Part shown: positions 54,693-64,000 of the stretch, piece by piece
Numbering within the stretch: the stretch's first letter is position 1
Layout of the letters: the number at the start of each line of letters is the position of its first letter
NCBI GenBank assembly: GCA_007258455.2
Contig: VDFB02252616.1
Location: forward strand, 124,913,760 to 124,977,759
DNA from: Sequoia sempervirens
Lineage: Eukaryota; Streptophyta; Pinopsida; Cupressales; Cupressaceae
Reading direction: 5' to 3'
Length of the DNA stretch: 64,000 nt
The notes under the pieces: model-generated
What the model was told of the DNA's origin: nothing
What the model saw: only the letters and a program-made list of their open reading frames with translations
The model's database searches: none
Position numbers and translations under genes: made by a program

Positions 54693-54945
54693 ATTGAGTT
54701 TACCAATGATATTATTCATTGGGTTTGAGTGTGTTATTTTAACAAAAAGAAGTATCTACAACATAAAAAAATAGTTGAACATGAAGTTATGAATAACACG
54801 TATAAGTAGTAGACAAAATAACATCATAATAGAGCCATTATCTAATCAATACTACATACATATAAACATATTAATAAATATGTAATAATCTACCTTTCAA
54901 TATTAATATGAAGATGTCAATTAATATTAATAAAGTGATATATAT
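54693..54945. repeat. Third copy of the hairpin arm joined to a MITE end
   Basis: 54693-54845 repeats the outer hairpin arm (attgagtttaccaatgatat ... ccattatctaa). It continues through AATACTACATACATATAAAC into 'aatctacctttcaatattaa', matching the inverse of 53345-53580. The MITE and arm therefore moved or were copied together. Confidence 0.8.
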
Positions 54946-55075
54946 TTTTAATACTTTATAATAAAGTGATATATTACAAATAAAGTGATATATTATAATA
55001 CTTTATAATAAAGTGATATATTACAAATAAAGTGATATATTACAAATAATAAAGTGATATATAGTAATCTTAATT
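54935..55075. repeat. Short repeats of taaagtgatatatta
   Basis: Seven or so copies of AAAGTGATATAT separated by 'tacaaat' or 'ataatactttat'. The inverse word appears at 53985-54020. Confidence 0.75.
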
Positions 55076-55142
55076 ATTTAATTATTCATCTTAACATTAA
55101 TTCTTCTATTAATTAAATAATCTTAGTAATATAATTAATTAG

Positions 55143-55484
55143 CTTACTTGCCACATTCCTAGAATAGCAAATGCTATTCAAGTCAAAATGCCACCATAAC
55201 TCAGCAACCCCACTCTGACAGCATAACTGCACTCTTTGAAAAGTCAGATTGTAACTATCATAATGCACTATCAAAAACTAACAAAATTAAACAGAAAATC
55301 CCATTAAAAATTAGTTATTGCTAATTTTTCCAAACTGTAATCCTTGTTTATAAATATCATTTAATCATATTTAATCTTATTTATTAAATATGTTTATATG
55401 TATGTAGTATTTTTTTTTTTCAAGATACGTAAGCAAGGATTTACATTGATTTATAAAAAGAAAGTTTTACATGGATAGCCACAT
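55143..55484. repeat. Direct copy of the 183-bp arm and loop, ending in the right 97-bp repeat
   Basis: 55143-55411 matches 54234-54500 with a few substitutions (for example cttgttt for ctctttt), then runs into the 97-bp direct repeat (55388-55484) that also occurs at 52470. Confidence 0.85.
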
Positions 55485-55821
55485 GGGCAAGATTCACTGT
55501 ATTGCCATACCCCTACCAGAGAGAAGACCAACTACTATTTTGGTCCAAAATTTCCAAAAAGAGACTTGTAGAGAACTACCACCCTTAAAGCACTAAATTC
55601 CTAAAATTTCCATGCAAATACATCGACCTCTCCTACCAAAACATGGCTGTAGCTAACCATAGGTAAAATACTATAAACTATAACATCTATTCCCAGATAC
55701 ATACCATATAGCCATTGTACCAAAACAAAATTGAACCCTCAACTAGATGCAACCCTTAACCAAGCCCTACACCAAACTTGTATACCTCCATAAAGTTGTT
55801 TGCGTGAGCAAAAGCTCTAAA

Positions 55822-56387
55822 TTATGGAACCCAACGCCCATGTTGTGATGGAGGCAGCTTTAGCACCCACAATAGATCATCTAGACTAACCGCCACCAGC
55901 TCCCTATGAGCGACCAACACTATCCCTTTCAAATCCAACAAGAAGGGGTAATGTTTTATTACCTCTCCTAGAACATATAGCATTCTCATATCCTGCGGCC
56001 TAGGGATGCCCATTCTACGGGAAGCCAGATACAATGCTACCTCCAGCCCCACTAGCAAATCCACATAGAAGATCCTTTTTACCAATACCTCAGCCTCATG
56101 TTTTCCATCCTTATCTCTAAAATTGAAGCCAAGAGCCATGAAGTTATGTCAATTTTGACCCTATATGACTCATCATCCTCTAGAAAACTCTTCCCCAATA
56201 TCATCTTCACCACGACCAGAATGAGAGTATCATATTTCTTAAGAATTCCCTTGAGACATTGGTCCGTGATCGAACCACAAAATGTCATCTTCCTCCCAAA
56301 ACTCATTAAATGAATTAGCGTGATGGCCTCGATGCTCATTAGGGTTTCTGAAGACATTCTAACCACAAATATTGATCTCTCCTCCAT
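55822..56387 (-). pseudogene. Unrecognised protein-coding fragment with one frame change
   Basis: Two overlapping minus-strand frames (56387-56079 and 56139-55822) join by a single frame change near 56100-56130 to give ~190 residues of ordinary, non-repetitive composition. Visible words: MSSETLMSIEAITLIHLMSF, RMGIPRPQDMRMLYVLGEV, ILVAHRE-like VLVAHRELVAV, and a tail PPSQHGRWVP. I do not recognise a family. It starts at an ATG followed by an acidic start (MEERS) and ends at a TAA at 55822-55824. It lies just right of the MITE mosaic. It could be a retroelement gag piece or a captured host gene fragment. Confidence 0.4.
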
Positions 56388-57231
56388 GGCTCCCTAGCGA
56401 AGCAGAAAGACCCAACACCAACCCTTCACCTCACAAAATCTCAAAATGCAACAACAATGAAATGAATTGAAAACCCCAACAAACCATAATTAACATGTGA
56501 TTCATAACCATCTTTTCAAGCCATTATAAAACTGGCATGTATTAACCATGTTGTGCAAGAAGCCAACCCGTCACTGCTGCAAAAGCACCAGCTTGCACAT
56601 ATACTTTAATTTAACGAATCCCAAAGGAGGCTATGACATGATGGCCCAATCTCCAAAATGTGAACTTTGTATAACGCTTGGCATTTTCATCATTGCATTG
56701 ATGCTACAAACTGATTTGGCAATAAACCATTCCTGCCACATTGGATTAGCCAGCCCCACACCACCACACATAGTTGCTTGTCCCTAGGGAATTTTCCATC
56801 ATTGAGATGGAAAGTATGTTGTGCTAGATGGTTGCCAAACATATCACCACCTCATATGGTTTATTTTCCACTATCTGAAGAAACCTCGACCTTTCCACAA
56901 CAAGAAGTGTGGAAAGGAACCCTCCCATTCGCCCAGTATGTATGTAGTAATTTAAATTATTATTAAAAATTGATAGTTTTATACATATATAAATAATATA
57001 TATAAAGGAAATATTGTTTTTATTAAAATTATTTTAAATTAATAAAATGATATAATTAATTTAATATAAATTAATAATTAAATTTTGTGTTTAATTTTGT
57101 GGATTAATGAATTTTGGTATTAATGTTAAATTTTGAGTAAATATAATGGATACGGATATTTAATTTTATGATTAGAGAATGAATTTTATTTTATAAATAT
57201 AAATTTAGTCAATGAAAATGTTGTAATTTAT
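56388..57231. other. No recognisable gene
   Basis: Open frames at 56548-56966 (plus) have no family motifs. At 56936-56952 there is a partial MITE junction word (agtatgtatgtagtaattt). Beyond 56950 it is very AT-rich. Confidence 0.4.
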
Positions 57232-57760
57232 AATAATAATGAACTTGCATTAACAATTTAATAACAGTAGGAAAAATGTCTAAAGGTAATAATGACATTT
57301 TGAATTCAAAAGCTTAAAATACCACTAAACTATAGTTGTAATAGAAGACCCCTAATATCTACATTTAAAAGAAAACTTGTGAGACGTATATTTGGAATAA
57401 TAGTTAATTATTAGTTTATGAATTTCACAAAAGGAAACTGATTGTTTAGTGTCAAGATTCAAAGCCTAAACATCCTAGTGTCTATTCAAAGGAATATAAT
57501 TCATTATAAATATTATGATGTTTAGGATTTGAATCTTGACACTAAACAATTAATTTCTTTTTGAGAAATTCATAAATTAACAATGATTGTTATTCCAAAC
57601 TAATGTCTCGCTATCATTCTTTGAAATGTAGGTATTATGGGTCTTCTAGATTGCGAGTATAGTTTATTGGCATTTTAGGATTTTGAATCTAGGATATTAT
57701 TATTAACTTTAGATCTCTCCTTAAGTGTTATTATATTGTTAATGAAAGTTCATTATTATT
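57232..57760. mobile_element. Foldback/MITE-like element, ~530 bp
   Basis: Imperfect inverted arms 57232-57475 and ~57517-57760, roughly 80% alike, starting AATAATAATGAAC at the left and ending with the inverse GTTCATTATTATT after a few mismatches. Well-matched inner parts include gtttagtgtcaagattc (57444-57460 against 57531-57547). Loop ~41 bp. No coding capacity; flanks are too AT-rich to read a target duplication. Confidence 0.7.
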
Positions 57761-58765
57761 GTATATTAGACCATTTTGATTGGTGGTCTATTATGGTTGT
57801 AAGGATTCATTTTTCATTACAAAAGAGTATTAAACTAGTATATGTATAAATTATCTTGTCACTTTTGTTAAATAAATACCACTAAATTGGTGAATTCTAA
57901 TATCTTAGCAATATTTATAAGGAGAAATCAATGATGTCAATTATTTTGAGAGATTATTATCGTGTTTAAGCTTTATATTTATAGTTTTTAATAGTGAATG
58001 CGAGAAGTATTGCTTGAGTTAAGAGGAAACTCATTTTAAGGAACCTTTGAATCCCTTTGTGTGATCATGGAAGGGTTAAACTAAAAGTTTGAAAATGGAT
58101 TGTCTTATTCTGTAAGTATGTCTTTATAACCTAGAAATTCTCTGTGGGTGTTATACTTGAGTTTATGGCATTACTATATATTTAGAGGTATGAGGAGTTG
58201 TATAAAAGGGACTAGGTTTTTATGTATATATGAAATCTTATACCTTGAGGGTATAATTAGAATTGAGTTACTCTTTTTAGGCTCCTACTTGAGTATTATA
58301 CCATCATGACATGTAGATGAAACAAGAGACTGTATGCTTATATGTTATCAAGTCTTATGCATATGGTTTGACATTTGTGGTGTACATGTTTCTAACTAAT
58401 GTGGAAAATATATTGTCTTACCCTCTTGAGTTGAGTTTTTTCCAACATTCTACCAACCTAAAAGCAAATCTAGTGTAAAGTTATGTGATTATAATTTTTA
58501 AAACTATGGTTGTATATAATTAATAGTGAGTGGAAGTGGGTTGATGTTAAATGTGATAATGCTTGGTTTAACATTCCCTTTAGTTTTAAAGTAATATATT
58601 AAAGTATTTTTCAAGTTTCAAGAGTTCAAAAAAATTAATTAAGAAAATAATATAATAAAGTAATATGTTCATGTTCATAGAAAATCCTTGAAATGTCTAG
58701 GGATTTTTTTTTAATTTTGTGTTTAAATGTGATAATTTGTAACTAAGATGAGATAAGATATATCT
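57761..58765. other. No recognisable feature
   Basis: AT-rich sequence without coding or repeat signature. It ends at the second TIR element. Confidence 0.45.
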
Positions 58766-59555
58766 GGGTAAGTGCAGGATCATGATGGGCCAAAAAATGG
58801 CAATATGATGGGTATGTGGCTGATGACTTTTCTTACACCCAAAATTGATGAAACGAAAAAGGTTTTTAAAGGAGATTCTCTTATTTCAACCAATATAAAT
58901 TATGCTTTACTTTGAATTTAATAAGTAATTATTATTCATTTTCTATTCAAATTATGACTAAAGTCTTGATTGATAAGCTGATTGAAAAACATCTATAGAT
59001 TTCAAAAGATATCACATTTTTTGAATCCAAAACATCTATCACATTCTATGCTTCGCATTATATAGGATTATAAAACTAAAAATTAAATTTCATGAAGTTT
59101 TGACCAAGTTAAGGTGGTCAGACATATGATTTTTTTATATTTTTAAAATTTGTAATAAAAAAATCATAATTAATTCTTTACTTGGAAAAAAATTACAAAA
59201 AAATATGCATCACATCAGGACATGAGTCCTCTACTTATATCTAAAATCTTAAAAAATAAAATCATTTTATTGTGGTTAGGGTGGTCAGACAGACACCTAC
59301 TTCTTATTTTTTCCTTGAAATTTAAGTAGTACTGCACTGAAATTTCAAATTTTCACCAAATAGATTTTTATTTTTTTAAACAAACCTAGTAGTTTAGAAA
59401 CTAAATTCAATTTTCTACAGATTCTATTGTTACATATTTTGGAAATAATATAGATAACTTATTCAAATTTTTACATCAAGTTGCCTAACTCTGATTTTTC
59501 TGAATTTTTTTCCACTTAAGGGCCTGTTTTTTCCATGATGATCCTGCACATACCC
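58766..59555 (+). mobile_element. TIR element, copy 2 (GGGTATGTGCAGGATCAT family), 790 bp
   Basis: The left end is GGGTAAGTGCAGGATCAT. The right end is the inverse of GGGTATGTGCAGGATCAT. ATCT flanks both sides (58762-58765, 59556-59559). Collinear with copy 1 at 15687-16538 but lacking its internal 110-bp duplication. Non-coding. Confidence 0.8.
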
Positions 59556-59872
59556 ATCTCTGAGTAAAATAATGGTTTAGAAATATTATTCTATTAAAAT
59601 TTGATAGGCATTTTTGAGTTATCTTAAGAAAGATGGGTTATTTAAATTTATTAACAAAGTTTGCTATGAAATCATGTGTCATAACTCATCTTATAATGCA
59701 ATGTGGAGGTTAGATTTAAATCTATTGAAAATTGTGGCATTTGAATAGTATTGAATAATTGTGATTCTAGTTTTTTAACTATATAGTGGAATTATCAAAT
59801 AGGGGAGAAATTTTTGTATAGTTGAGGGGACTTTTAGGGCAATGAAAAAACTATTACTTGATTGAAACATCA
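59556..59872. other. No recognisable feature
   Basis: AT-rich flank between the TIR element and the SINE. Confidence 0.45.
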
Positions 59873-59887
59873 AGAAAGAAAAGAAAA

Positions 59888-60087
59888 CTGGGGTGGGGGG
59901 CATACTCGATTGGCTAAAGCATCTTGTTGCAGGAAAGAGGTCATGAGGTCTAGTCTCCCCCAAAACCCATGGTAGCGAAGGGCGTGTTGTGCCAATGCCA
60001 TTGGTCATGTGAAAAAATTTTACTAGGTGCACTGCAGTTTATAGGGGGACGGATACCCAACCGATTCCTACAATCTAAAAAAAAAAG
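59888..60087 (+). mobile_element. tRNA-derived SINE with 15-bp target duplication
   Basis: About 200 bp. A box-like tactcgattggctaaagc (59904-59922) and B box-like gaggtctagtctccc, spaced as in a tRNA-type RNA polymerase III promoter, lie near the 5' end. The 3' end is A-rich (60077-60086). A perfect 15-bp duplication, AGAAAGAAAAGAAAA, flanks it at 59873-59887 and 60088-60102. A and B boxes each depart from consensus. The SINE family is not named here. Confidence 0.8.
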
Positions 60088-60102
60088 AGAAAGAAAAGAA
60101 AA

Positions 60103-62183
60103 TAAGTGTGACAAAAGAGGGGCATGATTTGAATCAACTATTAAACCTTCTTAACTTGCAATGCCTCAACTAAATACATAAATTAAAAACCAACTTATCA
60201 TTATTAGTAACGACTAGCAAGTGGGCAAAATTTTGCTCACAAATTGAGGGATATTTCTTACAATCCTAAAAGGAATAGGTCTATGAAGAATTTAAATGTC
60301 TTAAGGGAACCTATAGTTCAATATTGATCAAATATTACATATATAACTACAAATATTTATTTGATCAATATTGAGTTCATATCAAGTAGAATCTAAGTTT
60401 TCAAAAAGTTAAATGAAAAAAATAATTCATTTTAAAATTATTTTAACTTTTAGTTCAATTTTTGTATATAATTATTTTTATTATCTATCTATTTACTTTT
60501 AAATACATTCATGGACATATAAACACATAAATAAGTAGAGAAATAATAAAAGACAAACACTTTTTATTTTAACATTTACTTAAAAAAAATTATTTTATAC
60601 ATTATTATTTTAAATTGAAGAAATATTTTATTTTTTATTTTTTTTAAATAAATAAAAATAAAGTTTTATACAAGAGACATAACTACAATGGAAATAAGAG
60701 TTGAAGTGTAATGGTGTGAGCAAGTTAACAAGGCCTAAAAAATAGCTGACATATAAATATATATAATTCTTAAGTATTTCAAAATAAGATGATTCTTAAA
60801 TAGTTCTAAGATAAAATTACAAAAAAATTAAGTAAATTAATTATAAATGTGAGACCCACCAGTGATACTTGACACTATGCTACTTTATTATTTTGGATAG
60901 ATAGTTTGATTTGTGTATTAACTATCAGGCATTATGTTTTGATGTAGGCAAATATTTTATGATGCTATTTATGTTATGGTGTTTTGACATTAGACCTTGT
61001 ATTTGATTTCATATTATGATGATGTGAACATTAGACCTCATATTGTATTTTATTGATTATTATGGATTCTCTAGTAGAATTAATGAAATTATGAATTTTC
61101 AATTATTGTTATCCTATGAAAATTTGAGTAAATGTTATTAGGAGAATTCAATGATGATGAATTGGTTTCTAATGTGACTTAATTGTGATGGAAATTGTAT
61201 GATGTGAATATATATGTTTCATTTGCTTTAACTATATAACTTTATCAATTGGACATATTAATGTGTGAACTTGAGTGTGCAAGTACAAATTCCATGGCCA
61301 ATGGAATTGGAGGTATTCAAGGAACCCAATGTGATAAACCATGTGAATACCAACTATAGTCCATAGGGACTATAATCTTATTGTGAAGTAAATTTTGTAA
61401 AATGGCTTGAGACTTGAGTGTTGTTTTTATTATATAGTTTTATTTTATGTTTTTAAGTTGTATTTTATCTATAAAGTTATATTTTAGGGTATTTTTGGGA
61501 CTTATTTTTTAATTGAGTCAAAAGGGTTGGAAAAAGGTTATTTTATGTTTTTTCTATTTTTTTTTAACCCCTAGGGTTAGGAACTTAATTCAAGTTATAA
61601 CTTTAACTAAAATCAAGATATGACCTCTCAAAAAGGCTTGGCTTTAAGGGTGACAAATTTGGATTTGAAACGAATTGTAAATGGATCAATTTTAACAAGA
61701 TCCTCATTTATCTTCAATGCTTTAAAGTAAGACTTGTTTTGGAAACAAATTTTGGAGGACTTCTATTTATCTCTTTCTTTTTGGATTGTTGAGGGGTTGG
61801 TTTTCTTTTGGAATTGGTAAAAAAAAATTGTTCTAGTTTTTGGTAGTAGTTGTTTTGGGTGAAATAGAATATGAAGGAAAAGATTGGGCACTTCCACAGT
61901 TTTCTTCTTGGAAAATGTAAGAGGTTGGTTTCAATCCCTTTGTGTTTTTTTTGGTTGAATCTATTATTTTATGAAAAGATTGAGAATTCATTTGAAGTAT
62001 TATTGTACTTCTTTGTGTTGTTTTTTTATTGTGTTGGGTTGTATGGGGATGGCTCTCTCATATTTTGAGAGCTTCCCAAGTATGGGGTTGAGAGAGGATG
62101 AACCTCTAATGGGAAAAAGCTCCAACCTTTGAGAAGGTGGAGATTTAGGGTATGAGTACCCACATTATTAGAGTATGGGGTTT
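60103..62183. other. AT-rich stretch without recognisable gene
   Basis: No domain, repeat array or element ends that I can support. The part 61440-62180 has T-rich runs and an isolated 65-codon hydrophobic frame (61871-62068) without family features. It may be degraded flank or LTR of the Gypsy fragments that follow. Confidence 0.4.
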
Positions 62184-62740
62184 CCCCATTGAGTAGTGAT
62201 ATCTCTTAAGTCTCCCCCTTTCTTGAATCTTTGAAAAGATTCAATGTGAAAGTGAATCCCTAGTTTTTTTGGTGCTATTGTATATGTGTGTGTGTTTAAT
62301 GTTGTTGCATTTTTTATGAATTTTTGTGATCCATATCCTATAATGGCCTCTATGTTCAAAGCATCTGCTACAAAATTCTCCTTCCCTTTTTTGTAATGCA
62401 CATCCAAATTGTACTAGCATAAGAACTCCATCCAACATCATTGATGGGCATTCAAATTCAGCTGAGTGAATAGGTAATGTAGGCTCTAGTGGTCTGAATA
62501 TAACTCAAAGTGATGACCTAACAGAAAATGTCTCCAATGAATTAGAGCATGAACTACTTCTACCAACTCCAAGTCATGAGTAAAGTAGTTCAACTCATGG
62601 GTCTTGAGTTTTCATGACTCATATGCGATCACTCTCCCCTCCTACATAAATACTGCACCTAAGCCATCAATTGAGGCATTAGTGCATACCATGAAATATC
62701 CTAATGGATCTAGGTCTGATAATATAGGAACACTAGTGAG
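62184..62740 (-). pseudogene. Gypsy RT-RNase H fragment, left arm of an inverted pair
   Basis: The minus strand carries MDVHYKKGKENFVADAL (end of the RNase H-like domain of Gypsy RT), preceded by decayed HDLELVEVVHALIHWRH-type sequence. It is the reverse complement of 62769-63324 with many scattered mismatches. Stops throughout. Confidence 0.7.
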
Positions 62741-62768
62741 ACGCTCCTTCCAAACCCTCAAAAATCAT

Positions 62769-63324
62769 CTCACTAGTTCTCCTATATTAGCAATCCTAGA
62801 TCCATTAGGAGATTTCATGGTATGCACTGATGCCTCAATTTATGGCTTAGGTTCAGTACTTATGTAGGAGGGGAGATTGATCACATATGAGTCATGAAAA
62901 CTCAAGAACCATGAGCTAAACTACCCTACTCATGACTTGGAGTTGGCAGTAGTAGTTCACGCTCAAGTTCGTTGGAGACATTTTCTACTAGGTCTTCACT
63001 TTGAGTTACATTTAGACCACTAGATCCTACAATACCTATTCACTCAGTCAAATTTGAATGCTTGTCAACGGTATTGGATGGAGTTTTTATGCGAGTACGA
63101 TTTTGATGTGCATTACATAAAAGGGAAGGAGAATATTGTAGTGGATGCTTTGAGCTTGGAGGCCATCATAAGAACTGGGTCACAAACATTCACAAAACAT
63201 GCAACAACATTAAACACACACAAATATACAATAACACCCAAAACCCATGGATTCACTTTCACATTGAATCTTTTCAAATATTCAAGAAAGGGGGAGACTT
63301 AGGAGATATCACTACCCAATGGGG
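62769..63324 (+). pseudogene. Gypsy RT-RNase H fragment, right arm of an inverted pair
   Basis: The plus strand reads SSPILAILDPLGDFMVCTDA, IYGLGSVLM, then after a stop HELNYPTHDLELAVVVH, WRHFLLGLHFELHLDH, and WMEFLCEYDFDVHYIKGKEN. This is the RNase H part of a Ty3/Gypsy RT with the DA(S) and DL.LA.VVHA.. motifs. Role in the parent element: RNA degradation during reverse transcription. Truncated at both sides and paired head-to-head with the left arm across a 28-bp spacer. Confidence 0.8.
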
Positions 63325-63347
63325 AAATATATATATATATAAAGATC

Positions 63348-63813
63348 TGTACAGTAATACAACTTCTCTCAACTTCTCCATCCATCCAACTCCATAGAAA
63401 TTTTAGGGTTAGAAATAGAAGATATCTAACAATTAAATGCATGCATATTTAATTAATAAATAGAGAAACTAAAACACACAGAATAAATTATAACACAGAG
63501 AATTTAATGTAGTTCACCCAATTCGGGCTACATCCACCAAACCGCAGCCATCCAATGATTTTATTATCCAGTGCAAAAACCTATTACAATCTTGCAAATA
63601 ATCATGTTTTTCATCATACTGTAACCCCCATCTGAACCCCCTTTTAACAAGCTTATAAGGTTCCAAATTAGGGTTCTACAAAATCAAGTTTTTTCTTTTT
63701 TTGTTGATTTTTCCCTTTTTCGGTGACGACGCAAAAAAGAAAGGATACATGCCGGGGTGTACAGTATACCATGGGCTATATAGTATAGCATAATCAGTCA
63801 CCACATACTAACA
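63348..63813 (-). mobile_element. Copia-type 3' LTR, ~466 bp
   Basis: On the minus strand it starts TGTTAGTATGTGGTGACTG right after a polypurine tract (AAGTGGGAGATTG). It contains 'cttataagcttgtt', 'ttttgcactggataataaaa' and 'gtagcccgaattgggtgaac', and may end at GTATTACTGTACA (63348). The right end is firm. The left end is a guess because no target duplication is legible beside the (AT)n at 63327-63340. Confidence 0.65.
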
Positions 63814-63875
63814 ATCTCCCACTTGGAGATTGATCAAGCTCCACACCAACACAATCTCCCACTTGGAGACTGATC
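63811..63875 (-). other. Duplicated polypurine tract of the Copia-type element
   Basis: ACAATCTCCCACTTGGAGA on the plus strand occurs at 63811 and again at 63851, a 40-bp period. The minus strand gives AAGTGGGAGATTGT, the usual Copia polypurine tract form, with the inner copy directly beside the LTR. Confidence 0.7.
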
Positions 63876-64000
63876 CTGGACGACACTGCTGCAATTACAG
63901 CTCCCACTGGAAATAAGTACCTTGGGTCCTATTGTGCTATTATATACTTGAATTCAACCTTGAAGGCCAACTGAAGCTGAAGAGGAGCTCGGCTTCTCCC
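63876..64000 (-). pseudogene. Internal sequence of the Copia-type element (runs off the window)
   Basis: Beyond the polypurine tract the minus strand should hold the end of pol. The ~125 bases available show no clear motif, only a GC-richer tract at 63957-64000. The element continues to the right of the window. Confidence 0.3.

Noticed and set aside
59888..60087. Functional tRNA gene
   Set aside because: A and B boxes are degenerate, no cloverleaf can be drawn, and a poly-A tail with a target duplication shows a SINE.
61871..62068. 65-codon hydrophobic protein
   Set aside because: T-rich DNA gives Phe/Leu codons; no start context, homology or neighbours support a gene.

Overview
The window looks like intergenic, transposon-derived DNA from a large plant genome. 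I favour a gymnosperm (conifer-like) source, but that is inference. The supporting signs are AT-rich sequence, an 18.3-kb Tat-type Ty3/Gypsy element, a Copia-like element with ~2-kb LTRs, long degenerate telomere-like tracts, several layers of nested insertions, and no intact single-copy gene. There is a 100-base assembly gap at 9376-9475.

Layout. 0-2.2 kb: little recognisable. 2.2-6.4 kb: C/T-rich and telomere-like (CCCTAA/TTAGGG) repeats, split by a solo LTR (4268-5463) with a clean 5-bp target duplication, then a small MITE. 7.28-8.14 kb: a tandem array of exactly 275-bp units. 8.2-9.3 kb: a terminal-inverted-repeat element. 9.7-12.0 kb: a decayed, multi-exon gene resembling plant Transposase_24/En-Spm-associated proteins, whose last exons are tandem exon-plus-intron duplications. 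Repeats rich in GACGAAGT follow at 13.7-15.2 kb. 15.7-16.5 kb: a TIR element whose sister copy lies at 58.8-59.6 kb.

17.4-29.05 kb: a Copia-like LTR element inserted into a 51-bp minisatellite. It has gag with three damaged zinc knuckles but no recognisable pol. Its 5' LTR holds a small LTR element and its 3' LTR holds a ~1.1-kb DNA element. 29.9-50.6 kb: a pogo/Tigger-like DDE transposase pseudogene interrupted by the 18.3-kb Tat-type element (31673-50014, target duplication GAAAC). That element is on the minus strand with gag, protease, RT, two RNase H-like regions and integrase. Between integrase and 3' LTR it carries an antisense plant mobile domain (PMD) gene with its own TATA box and intron. 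Arrays of CGCANNTG motifs occur in the sense orientation of both transcription units: the gag leader and the PMD intron.

51.2-55.5 kb: microsatellite, an LTR-like fragment, and a mosaic of MITE ends, a perfect 198-bp inverted repeat, a second 183-bp inverted repeat, duplicated retroelement protease fragments and 97-bp direct repeats. 55.8-56.4 kb: an unrecognised minus-strand coding fragment. 57.2-57.8 kb: a foldback element. 59.9-60.1 kb: a tRNA-derived SINE with a 15-bp target duplication. 62.2-63.3 kb: a head-to-head inverted pair of Gypsy RT-RNase H fragments. 63.35 kb to the end: a minus-strand Copia-type LTR and adjoining internal sequence.

No host pathway is encoded. The biology here is that of transposons capturing, nesting and decaying. 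Most in-frame stops I checked fit C-to-T or G-to-A change, as expected of methylated, silenced DNA.
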